A stretch of 64,000 bases of DNA from Symploca sp. SIO3C6 (GCA_010692425.1 JAAHHJ010000017.1:62001-126000), one strand, 5' to 3'. Positions 8,878 through 18,104 are shown, numbered from the stretch's first letter. Program-made: numbers and translations. Notes: generated by a model not told the origin, from the letters alone.

Positions 8878-9750
8878 CTAAGCTTTGCTTGGTGTTTTCT
8901 TGACGAAGAATTTTTTCCAAGTTCCTGAATAGAAAATATAATGCATGAGTGTACTGAGACAGCGATTGCGCTCATGCCGGTTCAACTGAGCCTGAAAGAT
9001 GGCACATAAGTATCTGAGTGAACCCCTGTTTTTAAAAAATTGTAGTGGTCCAGTGCCTTTAGTATCAATCCAGGTTTTTCGCTCCTGTTGGGATAACCTA
9101 CTTGATTGATCTCCATGACAGCGCCGGAAAAAGAGGGCTTCTGGGATTTCTTTGAGGCGTCCTCTTAGACTAAGTTCAAGGAGCAATAGTCTATCTGAGC
9201 CATAGTAGGGGGCAATTAGTGAAGTTGTCTTCAAAACATCCTTGCGCATCAGCCCAAACACCTCCAAGCACCAAAAATCTGAAATAATTGCCTGAAAGCG
9301 TACATGAGGTTCCCATGAGTCAAGGTTGGCTAGGGAACGTCCTGTCCACCATTTTTCTCCATTTGCCTTGGTGAAGATTGTTTTTGAGTGGCACACAACA
9401 ATTGTAGGATCCTTGTCAAGGACTTCTACGCAACGAGCAAGAAAGGTTGGGGCGCAAACATCATCATAGGAAGCCCACTTAAAGTATTTGCCCCTAGCTA
9501 GCCCAACTATATGATTGAAATTCCAGGCAGCACCTCGATTTTGTTGCTGTCGGTAGTAATGAATGCGTTGATCCTGGGTAGCGTATGCCCTACAAATTTC
9601 CTCGGTTCTATCAGTTGAGGCATTATCTGAAATAATTAGCTCAAAATCCTCAAAAGTCTGAGCCAAAATGGAATCAATGGCTTCTTGGAGAAATCGCTCT
9701 CCATTGTAAACAGGCATGCCAATGCTGATGCGGGGACTGTTTTTACTCAT
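8878..9750 (-). CDS. GT2 family glycosyltransferase
   Basis: A 290-residue GT-A enzyme. PRISIGMPVYNGERFLQEAI is the nucleotide-binding start, LIISDNASTDRTEEICRAYA follows, and ASYDDVC around residue 93 takes the place of DxD. It is on the opposite strand to the rest of the polysaccharide cluster and interrupts it, so it may be a variable sugar-adding gene or a later insertion. The acceptor is unknown. No membrane helices are visible, which is normal for soluble GT2 enzymes working at the membrane face. Confidence 0.85.
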   Translation of the reverse strand: MSKNSPRISIGMPVYNGERFLQEAIDSILAQTFEDFELIISDNASTDRTEEICRAYATQDQRIHYYRQQQNRGAAWNFNHIVGLARGKYFKWASYDDVCAPTFLARCVEVLDKDPTIVVCHSKTIFTKANGEKWWTGRSLANLDSWEPHVRFQAIISDFWCLEVFGLMRKDVLKTTSLIAPYYGSDRLLLLELSLRGRLKEIPEALFFRRCHGDQSSRLSQQERKTWIDTKGTGPLQFFKNRGSLRYLCAIFQAQLNRHERNRCLSTLMHYIFYSGTWKKFFVKKTPSKA

Positions 9751-10412
9751 CTTAACCCTACATTTTTATAAAAGTTAAGAATCCCCAAACTATCCACAAT
9801 TTAAAGATACAATCAAAAAAAATTATGCTTATTCACATATAAATTGAAGATTAGTTTATGGGCATTCTAGTTAAGTTAGTTCTGGTTGAGATCTACATAA
9901 ATAAACTTGAGTTTTCCGGACTCTAAACTCATTATCTTTAGTAATTAATTTTCTAAAATACAATGCTTCCCAGATACTTGAAATAAATAGATAAACTCAG
10001 CATTTTTTAGAATAAAAATCAAAACAAATTAGTGCTATTGGCAATTTATCAGTCTTTACAAGACTTTATATAGTTATGTTTAAGAGATCAAAAGTATCTG
10101 GGAATAAGTTAGGAACCCCAATGATAAGTACCTGCGACCTTGATAAAGGTTACTGGTTGAGGCAGGGTGTGGGGTGTGGGGTATGGGGTGTAGGGTGTAA
10201 GGGAACTCCGGGCGATTTCATAATTGTTTACACAGTTGCTTTTATTTATGTCCGACTACTTAGGAATGAAGTGTTCAACAAATAAAAATTACTTTAATTC
10301 TTCTAGACAAATAGTGAGTACATCCCTGTGTAACTAGTGAAATCCTGAAAACTAGCGGTTATATTGGTGAATATTGCAGCTTCCCGAAGACTCCCTCCAT
10401 TGTGATCACTAA
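9751..10412. other. AT-rich intergenic region between divergent glycosyltransferase genes
   Basis: About 660 bases, mostly A/T-rich, between two divergent genes, so it should contain two promoters. The track ORF 10076-10285 is low quality and overlaps the GGGGTGT array. I see no RNA gene. Confidence 0.5.
10163..10203 (+). repeat. GGGGTGT tandem repeat (STRR-like)
   Basis: About five degenerate heptamers of the form GGGTGTG/GGGTATG/GGGTGTA (AGGGTGTGGGGTGTGGGGTA). A complementary run, CCCACACTCCCCACACC, lies at about 28195. Confidence 0.8.
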
Positions 10413-11612
10413 GTGAACGAACCCCTCAAGATTCTACAAATAGTCCCCTCGATTTCCCCAGTCTATGGCGGTCCTAGCCAGATGGTAAAAAACTTTTCAG
10501 CAGCACTGGCTTCTCAAGGTGTTGAAGTCATGGTGTTGACAACAGACTCCAATGGGGATATTGATCAGCCACCGCTAGATGTTCCTCTGGATACACCGGT
10601 AGAACAGGACGGTTATCAGGTAAGATACTTTCGCTGCTCTCCCTTCCGCCGCTATAAATTTTCCCTTGTTCTTCTGCGTTGGCTGTGGCAACACGCTTCA
10701 GAATATCACCTTGCCCATATCCATGCACTCTTTTCTCCGGTAAGTACAGCGGCAGCAACGGTAGCGCGATGGCGGCAGTTACCATATCTGCTACGTCCCT
10801 TGGGTACTTTAGATCCAGCAGATTTGCAAAAGAAAAAACAAATTAAACAGCTTTATGGGACACTACTAGAAAAACCCAACTTAGCTGGAGCTGCAGGAAT
10901 TCACTTTACTAGTGTTCAAGAAGCCAAAATTTCAGAGCGCTTTGGGACTCAGGCATCGGATGTGGTGATTCCCTTAGGTGTGAAGCCTATAGCAAAGCAA
11001 AGTAAAGGCTTGGCAAGGTCTAAGTGGACAATTGCAGAGGATCTGCCTTTAGTGTTATTTATGTCTCGTATTGACCCGAAAAAGGGTTTAAATCTATTGA
11101 TACCTGCTCTGGAAAAACTTTTAGAATCGAACAGAGATTTTCACTTTGTTCTAGCAGGTACAAATCCTCAAGATCCGGATTATGAACTCCAGATTCAGAA
11201 ACAGTTAAAGAGTTCATCTCTGGCTGGGCGCACCACTATTGCTGGCTTTGTTACCGGTGATTTAAAGGAAGCCTTGTTACAAGATGCAGATTTGTTTGTG
11301 CTGCCCTCCTACTACGAAAACTTCGGTATTGCGGTGGCGGAGGCAATGGTGGCAGGAACACCTGTGGTAATTTCTGACCAAGTTCACATTTGGGAGGAAG
11401 TTAAGAACTCTGAGGCTGGTTGGGTTGGTCCTTGTGAAGTGGAAGCTTTGGCTGAACTTTTGCAGGAGGCTCTTAGCGACCTCGGAGAACTTCACAGGCG
11501 GGGGGAAAATGCCCAACAATGTGCTTTGAGCAATTATAGCTGGAGTGCGATTGCACAGCAAATGATTGAGACTTATCACCAAATTGTAGCAAATAGTCTC
11601 ATTGACAATTGA
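10413..11612 (+). CDS. hpsP: GT4 family glycosyltransferase, HpsP-like
   Basis: A 399-residue GT-B glycosyltransferase beginning at GTG: LKILQIVPSISPVYGGPSQM holds the glycine-rich N-terminal loop, LVLFMSRIDPKKGLNLLIPA the donor half, and YENFGIAVAEAMVAGTPVVI the EX7E donor-binding motif. I recall closely similar N termini in proteins named HpsP in filamentous cyanobacteria, and the position after the L, N and O-like genes supports that. It probably acts on the same exported polysaccharide used for gliding hormogonia. The intervening reverse-strand GT2 gene separates it from the others, so it needs its own promoter. Confidence 0.75.
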   Translation: MNEPLKILQIVPSISPVYGGPSQMVKNFSAALASQGVEVMVLTTDSNGDIDQPPLDVPLDTPVEQDGYQVRYFRCSPFRRYKFSLVLLRWLWQHASEYHLAHIHALFSPVSTAAATVARWRQLPYLLRPLGTLDPADLQKKKQIKQLYGTLLEKPNLAGAAGIHFTSVQEAKISERFGTQASDVVIPLGVKPIAKQSKGLARSKWTIAEDLPLVLFMSRIDPKKGLNLLIPALEKLLESNRDFHFVLAGTNPQDPDYELQIQKQLKSSSLAGRTTIAGFVTGDLKEALLQDADLFVLPSYYENFGIAVAEAMVAGTPVVISDQVHIWEEVKNSEAGWVGPCEVEALAELLQEALSDLGELHRRGENAQQCALSNYSWSAIAQQMIETYHQIVANSLIDN

Positions 11613-11903
11613 AGATTTGAGCTGTTAGTGACATCTACCACCCAGTATCATCTGGATCGTCTCTGTATACTTTTTGTACTAATAAAGTAACTATTTAGTG
11701 TTGACATAGTAATTTGATTGGCATAACATAGGATATAGTATACGAATTACTTTGTACTAACTTTGTTTTACATGTAGGTAACTTCGTCGCAATTTTCCTT
11801 TAACTAAGGTGTATCTAATCTTCATTCTTCACAGCAGAGGTGTGCAAGAAACTGCTGTCGATTTTGCTATTTCAACTTCTCAAGAATCTCAGGAAGCATA
11901 CTG

Positions 11904-12797
11904 ATGAGTGGACTACTCGAAACAATTATCACAAGTTTGCAGGAGCTAGTTGGTAGTGGCATCAAAATTTTGCCTGGACTACTGACAGCACTGATTATTA
12001 TCCTGCTGACTCGCTATGCTGCTGAATTTGTTCAGCAAATAGCTGATAAGTTGGGGACTAAAACAATTAAGAGTTATTCCCTACAACTATTACTGTCAAA
12101 AACTGCTTATGTATCTGCTTGGGTAATTGGAGCTTTATTTGCAGCTGTGGTTGCTTTTCCAGGCTTGGAGTTAGGAGATATCATTGCCACGTTAGGACTT
12201 AGTTCTGTCGCAGTTGGTTTTGCCTTCCAAGATATTTTTAAAAACTTTCTTGCTGGAGTGCTGCTGTTGTTGCAAGAGCCTTTCCGCATCAATGACCAAG
12301 TAATAATTGGTGATTATGAAGGCACTGTTGAGCGCATCGATATTCGCACTACACAAATTCGTACCTATACTGGAGAGCAGGTTATTTTACCCAATGCTAC
12401 TGTGTTTACCAGTGCAGTGCAAGTGAGAACTGCTTTTGAAAGCAGACGTACTGATTTAGGAGTGGGTGTGGATTACAATACATCCCTACCTGAAGCGACT
12501 AAAGTTTTGCTGGCAACCATCACAGATATTGACGGAATTTTAACTTCTCCTGCCCCAGAAGTAGACATTGAAAGTTTTGGTGATAGCTCAATTGACTTGG
12601 TAGTACGCTACTGGACATTACCCCAGAAAACAGAAGTTCGTCGTACTCAAACTAAGGCAATTGTGGCGATTAAGAAGGCTTTTGATTTGGTCAATATTAG
12701 TATTCCTTACCCCATTCGTACAGTTTACCACTACGACCAACAACAGTTTAATGATTATCTTCCTGTTAACGGGAAGGATAATGCTCCACATAACTGA
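11904..12797 (+). CDS. Small-conductance mechanosensitive channel, MscS family
   Basis: A 297-residue inner-membrane channel that opens on hypo-osmotic stress. Two N-terminal helices (about 18-35 and 65-88) precede the pore helix region LGLSSVAVGFAFQDIFKNFL, the standard MscS signature, then the beta domain (EPFRINDQVIIGDYEGTVER) and the alpha/beta cytoplasmic cage domain. Length matches E. coli MscS (286). ATG with an AGGAAG ribosome binding site (CAGGAAGCATACTGATG). It is flanked by unrelated genes and looks monocistronic. Confidence 0.93.
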   Translation: MSGLLETIITSLQELVGSGIKILPGLLTALIIILLTRYAAEFVQQIADKLGTKTIKSYSLQLLLSKTAYVSAWVIGALFAAVVAFPGLELGDIIATLGLSSVAVGFAFQDIFKNFLAGVLLLLQEPFRINDQVIIGDYEGTVERIDIRTTQIRTYTGEQVILPNATVFTSAVQVRTAFESRRTDLGVGVDYNTSLPEATKVLLATITDIDGILTSPAPEVDIESFGDSSIDLVVRYWTLPQKTEVRRTQTKAIVAIKKAFDLVNISIPYPIRTVYHYDQQQFNDYLPVNGKDNAPHN

Positions 12798-12887
12798 GTT
12801 CAATATCAGGAGATATAGCGCTTGTCAGGGTGCTTAGAACAGATTAAAGTAGCCAATATAAAAGAATAAGATATAATGCGGTACTAG

Positions 12888-13331
12888 TTATTCAGAAGAG
12901 GTTCCCAGTTTGTATCCCAGAGCCTTTTTCTTCATCGTCTGAAAAATGTTGTAAAAGCCGTTAGCACGGGAAGGAGTCAAGCTGACGTTTAAACCAGTCT
13001 CTTGAATAAAATCTGGAGACACTTGTAAAATTTCGTCCGGGGTAAGTCCATTAAGTCCTTCAATTAAAAGTGCCACCAAGCCTTTTACCAACTGAGCATC
13101 CGAGTCCCCTAGATACCAAACTTTACCATCTTCCAGGTTAGCAGTCAGGAAAACCTGAGATGTGCAGCCAGGAACTTTATTGGCTGAAACTTTATCTTCT
13201 TCTGGCATCTGTTTAAGCTTCTTAGCATAAGACAGCAGCTGAGCGTAACGCTGCTTAGGATCTGTCCTCCGCTTAAAGCGTTCAACAATTTTGGCGAGGG
13301 CATCTGGAAGAGGAGTTGAGGCTGATGACAT
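12888..13331 (-). CDS. sufE: SufE, sulfur acceptor for Fe-S cluster assembly
   Basis: A 147-residue SufE-family protein. It takes persulfide from the cysteine desulfurase SufS and passes it to the SufBCD scaffold. The acceptor cysteine is C56 in NKVPGCTSQVFL, and the downstream SDAQLVKGLVALLIEGLNGLTPDEIL segment is the conserved helical part. Length is as usual for the family (about 140). No other suf genes are in the window; in cyanobacteria sufE is commonly separate from sufBCDS. Confidence 0.95.
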   Translation of the reverse strand: MSSASTPLPDALAKIVERFKRRTDPKQRYAQLLSYAKKLKQMPEEDKVSANKVPGCTSQVFLTANLEDGKVWYLGDSDAQLVKGLVALLIEGLNGLTPDEILQVSPDFIQETGLNVSLTPSRANGFYNIFQTMKKKALGYKLGTSSE

Positions 13332-13402
13332 ACCCAGTGTAAGATCAGTATTAATTATTTTGATCCTAACAAGATAAGAGCAATAGTCCGTGCTACTTTA
13401 CA

Positions 13403-14176
13403 CTAAGGGGCAAATAATCTCAATAGCAGTGAGCCAACCGATACTAAAGCATCTCCAAAGGATGATTTAGCTTTAAACTCAGGTGGATGCTGAGCAATTT
13501 CTATGCGCTGAATCAAATTTTGAGATATCTGGTATCCCTCTATATCCCCTTGCTCTGTAAAGAGTGTACCTGCGATTTGAGCATCTGCGATCGCTCCCGA
13601 TTCATCTCCAAGCTTGTAGCGGGCAACTCCGCGAGCCATAATCGCTCTGGCAAAGTCAGGCTTGAGGCTTAAGGCTCGGTTAAAATTCTCAATTGCCACA
13701 GTATAGTTGCCTCTTTGGGCTTCAACCACACCCCAGGCGTGGAAATCTTCAGAAGTTCCAGCATACTGAGGAATACCAATTGCTCCCCGCACATAAGCAG
13801 TCTTCAGGTTAATACCGAATAATTTAGCATCGACAAGAAAAGCATCTCGAAGGTCAGTACCATTAAGATTAGCACCGCTGAGGTTAGCACCACTGAGATT
13901 AGCTCCATGGAGAGAGGCACCACTAAGGTTAGCTCCAGTCAAGTCTGCCTCAGTTAAATTGGCTCGGGAGAGATTAGCGCGACTCAAATCTGCTCCCCTC
14001 AGATTAGCCCCTGCCAAATCTGCCATAATCAAACCAGCTCCCCTGAGACTACATTGCTGACAGTCTCTAGTTGAAAGTAACTGCTGGATATTTTGTAGAT
14101 TTTCAGCAGTAGCAATTGCACTCAAGCTGGTTGTAGTTAGTAGAGCCACTGTAGTCAGAATTATGCCTTTGATCAT
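13403..14176 (-). CDS. Exported pentapeptide-repeat and TPR protein
   Basis: 257 residues with a signal peptide (MIKGIILTTVALLTTTSLSAIATA). An adjacent C-x2-C pair (CQQC) is followed by about 10 pentapeptide repeats of A(D/N)LXX type, from ADLAGANLRGADLSRANL to about residue 125; these form a right-handed quadrilateral beta helix. Two TPR-like units follow (YTVAIENFNRALSLKPDFAR). Both repeat types mediate protein contacts; no enzymatic motif is visible. Such proteins are common in cyanobacteria and poorly characterised. Location in the periplasm or thylakoid lumen is inferred from the signal peptide. Confidence 0.88.
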   Translation of the reverse strand: MIKGIILTTVALLTTTSLSAIATAENLQNIQQLLSTRDCQQCSLRGAGLIMADLAGANLRGADLSRANLSRANLTEADLTGANLSGASLHGANLSGANLSGANLNGTDLRDAFLVDAKLFGINLKTAYVRGAIGIPQYAGTSEDFHAWGVVEAQRGNYTVAIENFNRALSLKPDFARAIMARGVARYKLGDESGAIADAQIAGTLFTEQGDIEGYQISQNLIQRIEIAQHPPEFKAKSSFGDALVSVGSLLLRLFAP

Positions 14177-14342
14177 CTCTTCGCAGTGGGGGATCCTCTC
14201 TCAAGACATTAGGAACGCATAGTTATGCGCTCCTATCCAGGAAGGAACACCACGCCCTCCATAATGTTGACAATCGGCAGATTGAGCGTTTGTAGTTAAT
14301 TACAATTATTTTATCCCCGATTAGCAGTTGCAGTAGATGATC

Positions 14343-14543
14343 CTACTGATTAGCCCTAGTATCACGAACCGCTGCCCAAAAAAAGAAGCCACTCAAAGGA
14401 ATGCTAGCTGCCAGAATAATCCCAGTAATTAAGAAACCATACTGGGGGTGTCCATAGGAGAGCTCGAAAACTGAACCGACAGCGGCAATCGCGGCGACAC
14501 AGGACATCATCAAAAATAAACCGCTTTTGGGAGTCATCATCAT
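14343..14543 (-). CDS. Small two-helix membrane protein
   Basis: A 66-residue protein with two hydrophobic segments (about 9-27 and 36-56) separated by ELSYGHPQYG. I do not recognise a named family. The frame starts with three consecutive ATG codons, so the exact start is uncertain by up to two residues. It begins 14 bases after the peptide deformylase stop and is probably translated from the same message. Confidence 0.65.
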   Translation of the reverse strand: MMMTPKSGLFLMMSCVAAIAAVGSVFELSYGHPQYGFLITGIILAASIPLSGFFFWAAVRDTRANQ

Positions 14544-14557
14544 AGTGGGCAGATGCT

Positions 14558-15121
14558 TTACTTAATTGGTTTGACTGCTTGCACTGAGAAACCGTTTTTT
14601 TGCAGTTCCTCTGTTAGTACTAAACCATTTTGCACGCGATCAACAAACATTACACCTTTGAGGTGATCCATTTCATGCTGAATGACCCGAGATAATAGCT
14701 CTGTAGCTTTTAATATTTTTGGGCGTCCATTTTCATCTTTGTAGGCAACTTCAATTGCTTCTGGACGTCTGACATCAAGGTAGACACCGGGAATGCTCAG
14801 GCAGCCTTCTTGACCATCACACATACTGCTACTATAGCTCTTGATTACCGGGTTAATTAGAACCAAGGGTGGATTTTCTGGGTTATCTGGTTCACAGTCA
14901 ATGACAATAATCTGCTTATTAATCCCTATCTGAGGTGCAGCTAGACCAATACCATCGGCACTGTACATAGTTTGCAGCATCTGCTGAGCCAACTGCCGGA
15001 TTTTTTGGTCTACCTTTGCCACTCGCTTGGCAGGCTGGCGCAGAACGCGCTCACCAAGGTAATGAATTTGTAAAGGCGGATTTTTTAACTTTTGCTTATC
15101 GAAAACTACTTGGGGGGTCAT
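14558..15121 (-). CDS. def: Peptide deformylase
   Basis: Removes the formyl group from the N-terminal methionine of nascent proteins. All three metal and substrate motifs are present: GIGLAAPQIG (57-66), EGCLSIPG with the metal-binding C107, and QHEMDHLKG with H149 and H153. 187 residues is normal for the family. The N-terminal lead of about 16 residues before LQIHYLGERVLRQPA is common in cyanobacteria. A small membrane protein gene follows directly. Confidence 0.97.
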   Translation of the reverse strand: MTPQVVFDKQKLKNPPLQIHYLGERVLRQPAKRVAKVDQKIRQLAQQMLQTMYSADGIGLAAPQIGINKQIIVIDCEPDNPENPPLVLINPVIKSYSSSMCDGQEGCLSIPGVYLDVRRPEAIEVAYKDENGRPKILKATELLSRVIQHEMDHLKGVMFVDRVQNGLVLTEELQKNGFSVQAVKPIK

Positions 15122-15388
15122 GGGATTAAGGGTTAGAGAATGACACTTATTTTTCCAAAGTGTAATCGATCTTCATACTAGCATTTTTACTTAAATGGTC
15201 TCTATCGAGGGAATTATCGTTTTTATGTCTTAAGAATGAGGAATGATCCTCTTGGTCAACGAGATCAACTAATTACCTTTAACTCACACAAAATAAAAAT
15301 ATTATTGAAGTTGTAAAATTCTATGGCTGTGATGCCTCCATTAGAGATGAAAGAATTGCCAAGCCGCCCTGAATTCAAATTCTAGACA

Positions 15389-16306
15389 ATGTTACAATTA
15401 CTCACCAAAATTGATTATCTCTGGCGCGAAACTTTATTAGGGATACAGCGCGGTGGGACAATGAACTGGGCAGCAGTGAGTACTGTCACTGTTTTATTGT
15501 TTCTATTTGGCTTGAGTTTACAGATATCTTGGCAGTTAGAGGGAATGCTTAGTCAATTGGGCAATCGGCTGCAAGTTTCTGTCTATCTTGAACCAGGGGC
15601 GCAACTAGAAATGGTGATGCCAGCAGTTAAGAAACTACCACAAGTCAGTGAAATCAAAACCATTTCTAAACAAGAAGCTTGGGTCTCTTTAGTTGAGGAA
15701 TTGGAACTTTCTAATCTTGAAGCTGCCACTCAACAGTTGGAAGGTAATCCCTTAGTGGATGAACTCAAGGTGAAGGTTAAAAAACCACAAAATGTGCCAA
15801 TTATTGCTCAGCAACTGTCTCAGATAGAAGGAATCGATGAAGTCATCTATCTGGATGAGGAACTTCAGAGTCTGCAAGAAATCAATCGAGGTTTAGTATG
15901 GGTGAGCTTTAGTATTATTGCACTTCTAGGTATGACTAGTTTGGCAGTGATCACAATCACAATTCGTCTAATTGCGATCGCTAGACGCCGTGAAATTGAG
16001 ATTATGCAGTTAGTTGGTGCAACCTCTGCCTGGATTTATCTGCCGTTTATTTTGCAGGGTATGAGCTTTGGTGTTGTTGGTGCTACAATTGCTTGGCTTT
16101 TGATTGTCAGTATTGAGCATTTTCTAGTCAACTTGCTGGCTACTGGCCCAGATTTACTCAAATTCATTGCTACAGTTTTGCAACCACAGCCTCTACAACT
16201 ATTAATCATGCCACTGTTACTGATGAGTCTTGGAGGTTTAGTAGGCTTGATGGGAAGCTTTTTGGCAGTTCATCAGGAAACTCTCAAACTAGGAAAAAAT
16301 TTGTGA
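15389..16306 (+). CDS. ftsX: FtsX-like cell division permease
   Basis: A 305-residue membrane protein with the FtsX order: one N-terminal helix (about 27-47), an extracytoplasmic domain carrying VSVYLEPGAQLEMVMPAVKK and the ISKQEAW motif, and three C-terminal helices (about 175-197, 215-240, 265-292) with ARRREIEIMQLVGATSAWI, the FtsX permease signature. FtsX with the ATPase FtsE activates peptidoglycan hydrolases during division. ftsE is not adjacent, which is usual in cyanobacteria. Confidence 0.92.
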   Translation: MLQLLTKIDYLWRETLLGIQRGGTMNWAAVSTVTVLLFLFGLSLQISWQLEGMLSQLGNRLQVSVYLEPGAQLEMVMPAVKKLPQVSEIKTISKQEAWVSLVEELELSNLEAATQQLEGNPLVDELKVKVKKPQNVPIIAQQLSQIEGIDEVIYLDEELQSLQEINRGLVWVSFSIIALLGMTSLAVITITIRLIAIARRREIEIMQLVGATSAWIYLPFILQGMSFGVVGATIAWLLIVSIEHFLVNLLATGPDLLKFIATVLQPQPLQLLIMPLLLMSLGGLVGLMGSFLAVHQETLKLGKNL

Positions 16307-16308
16307 GT

Positions 16309-16406
16309 ATAGCAGTACGTATTAAGGTTAGGACATACTAAATCGCTAAAACTTTGTCAATTTCTGCCTTCTGCCTTCTGCCTTCTGCCTTGCGCGTAGC
16401 GCTATA
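16309..16406 (+). repeat. Dispersed small element, copy with TGCCTTC insert
   Basis: The sequence from TATAGCAGTACGTATTAAGG through TTAGGACA, CTAAAACTTTGTCAA and TGCGCGTAGCGCTATA recurs at 53834-53915. Here it carries three to four tandem TGCCTTC heptamers that the other copy lacks. It has no coding capacity. Confidence 0.8.
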
Positions 16407-16461
16407 CCTCCCGAAAAAGCCCAAAATTACTTTCAGGTCAATAGAGTTAATTGAAAAAAAT

Positions 16462-16859
16462 ATGACTGTCAAAATTTCTATTCAAGGGATAGAAATTACC
16501 ACTGGTAGTGTTATTAATACTCAAAATCTTTCTTGGCAAGATTTTGAAGAAACTCTTGCTGAACTAGGAGAAAAACATGGATTTAGAACAATATCTTCCA
16601 CCTGACCTTGCTATTGAACCTGACATTACTTATAAAACTACCCTAGAGGTTTATGCTGTTATCAGTGTGCCTGAAGTCTGGAGTTGATAGTAACCAACAA
16701 CTGAAAACTTACACTTTTTTAGATGGAAATTACACTGAAACCATTACCAGTGAAATATTTCCTAATATACCCTTAATTAGAAGGATACCATAACTAGTAC
16801 AACAAGCAATTGAGCAAGGTACTAGCAAAATGTTGAGAGAATTCAAAGGCAAACTGTGA
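16462..16859 (+). pseudogene. Uma2-family (DUF820) nuclease pseudogene
   Basis: Three pieces of one Uma2 protein lie in order but in different frames. The intact-looking 47-codon ORF 16462-16605 is the normal Uma2 N terminus (NLSWQDFEETLAELGEKHG). A second frame from 16577 reads LEQYLPPDLAIEPDITYKTT then LEVYAVISVPEVWS before a stop. A third frame gives LKTYTFLDGNYTETITSEIF, an in-frame stop, and IEQGTSKMLREFKGKL. The whole middle of the PD-(D/E)XK domain is missing, so the gene is dead. Its 3' end overlaps the start of the next gene by four bases. Confidence 0.8.
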
Positions 16860-17722
16860 ATTTACAAATACGAACGCAATGGGAATCACACCTACAAAAT
16901 CTCGGGGAATGGCACGGTTCATTTACCCGCCTCTCACCACAAGGTCAACAGCTAGAAGATACACCCAGCATACTCATTTTAGAACAACTTAACGATAAGC
17001 AACAAGCTCGCTTGACTCTGCGCCGCTTCCGAGAGAATCTGCCAGTAAATGAACTAGTCTATGAATACAGTTCTATAGAAAGAAATCTCCTTTTCTTTGA
17101 AAATGGCGCTTTTTCCCGAGGCGCACTACAGTGGGGAGCATATTCTGAATTTTGGGCAGAATTTGGCTTAATCGAAGCTAATCGCCGCCTGCGTATGGTG
17201 CAGCAATATAACCGAGACTCTCAACTGAGGGCACTGACTTTAATTAGAGAAAAACTTGTTGGTACAGACACTCCGGAGCGCCCTCAACTAACTTTTGAAC
17301 AGCTACTGGGTGAATGGGAGGGAAAAGCAATAACCATTTATCCTGAGCTACAAGGAGCAAGTAACTCCGAGGCAGAATCACCCCACAGTTATCCTACTAA
17401 GCTAAAAATAGAATACCAAGGAAATAATCATTTAGTGCAGCAACTCACTTTTGAGACTGGCACCTCAGCCCGCACTATTACCTCTACCGCTAGGATAGAT
17501 GGCTCAATTCTCCACTTTGAGCATAGTCCCTTACCTACTCAGGTGTTGCTATTACCTGATGGGGCATCTTGCAACTGTCCTTTAGAAATTAAACCTGGTA
17601 GTGTTTTTGTTCTAGAACTAGGTTGGTTATTGCAACCTAACAAGCGTCAACGACTAATTCGCACCTACAATGATCAGGGGGAATGGTTAAGTTTAACTTT
17701 TGTCGAGGAATATAAACTTTAA
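16856..17722 (+). CDS. DUF3598 family (lipocalin-like) protein
   Basis: 288 residues starting at a GTG. LQNLGEWHGSFTRLSPQGQQ at 14-33 is the start I recognise as DUF3598, a cyanobacterial and plastid family with a calycin/lipocalin-like barrel related to CpcS-type bilin lyases. A second, similar unit begins with LLGEWEGKAITIYPEL near 150, so the protein is probably two tandem barrels. Ligand and function are unknown. The GTG lies inside the end of the Uma2 pseudogene. Confidence 0.8.
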   Translation: MNLQIRTQWESHLQNLGEWHGSFTRLSPQGQQLEDTPSILILEQLNDKQQARLTLRRFRENLPVNELVYEYSSIERNLLFFENGAFSRGALQWGAYSEFWAEFGLIEANRRLRMVQQYNRDSQLRALTLIREKLVGTDTPERPQLTFEQLLGEWEGKAITIYPELQGASNSEAESPHSYPTKLKIEYQGNNHLVQQLTFETGTSARTITSTARIDGSILHFEHSPLPTQVLLLPDGASCNCPLEIKPGSVFVLELGWLLQPNKRQRLIRTYNDQGEWLSLTFVEEYKL

Positions 17723-17892
17723 TTCCCATAGCTATAAAAAATTTAATAACAATCCGGCGATAAAATGCCGAAACTTTAACATTTATACAAATTTTGTCAT
17801 CCGGAATTCATGTATTTTAGATTGAAGTTAGGAACTGAAGGATAACTCCTTGGCTTTAAATAGCCACAGAGACTATTAGTGAGGAAATAAAG

Positions 17893-18009
17893 ATGACATC
17901 TGAACTAACTCAAGTTCTATTAATCGTGTTGATCGTTTCTGTTGCCTGTACCGTATTATCTCCTGTGTTATGCTGGCTTCTGCCCAATAGAGCAGCTAAC
18001 CAAGTTTAA
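17893..18009 (+). CDS. 38-residue single-helix membrane protein
   Basis: Too short for the ORF track. It reads MTSELTQVLLIVLIVSVACT and continues to WLLPNRAANQV: one hydrophobic helix (about 8-30) and a short polar tail. Support for a real gene: a GAGGAAATAAAG ribosome binding site at the correct spacing and a clear GC-rich hairpin terminator 77 bases after the stop. Size and build resemble small photosynthetic or NDH-1 complex subunits, but the sequence does not match any I remember, so no name is given. Confidence 0.6.
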   Translation: MTSELTQVLLIVLIVSVACTVLSPVLCWLLPNRAANQV

Positions 18010-18085
18010 CGAAATATTACAGAAGGCAATAGATTAAGCAATGTATCGGGGTCAGTAACAGTTTGCCAAAAAATAAACAATCTTA

Positions 18086-18104
18086 CCCACCTTATCTAGG
18101 TGGG
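18086..18104 (+). terminator. Terminator after the 38-residue ORF
   Basis: CCCACC pairs with GGTGGG around TTATCTA and is followed by TTAATTATTT, a good intrinsic terminator. Confidence 0.75.

Noticed and set aside
10076-10285. 69-codon plus-strand ORF
   Set aside because: Its centre is translated GGGGTGT repeat (GVGCGVWGVGC); no other support.
16354-16605. 83-codon track ORF taken as a small protein or antitoxin
   Set aside because: The first half is the TGCCTTC repeat; the second half is the Uma2 N terminus of a pseudogene.
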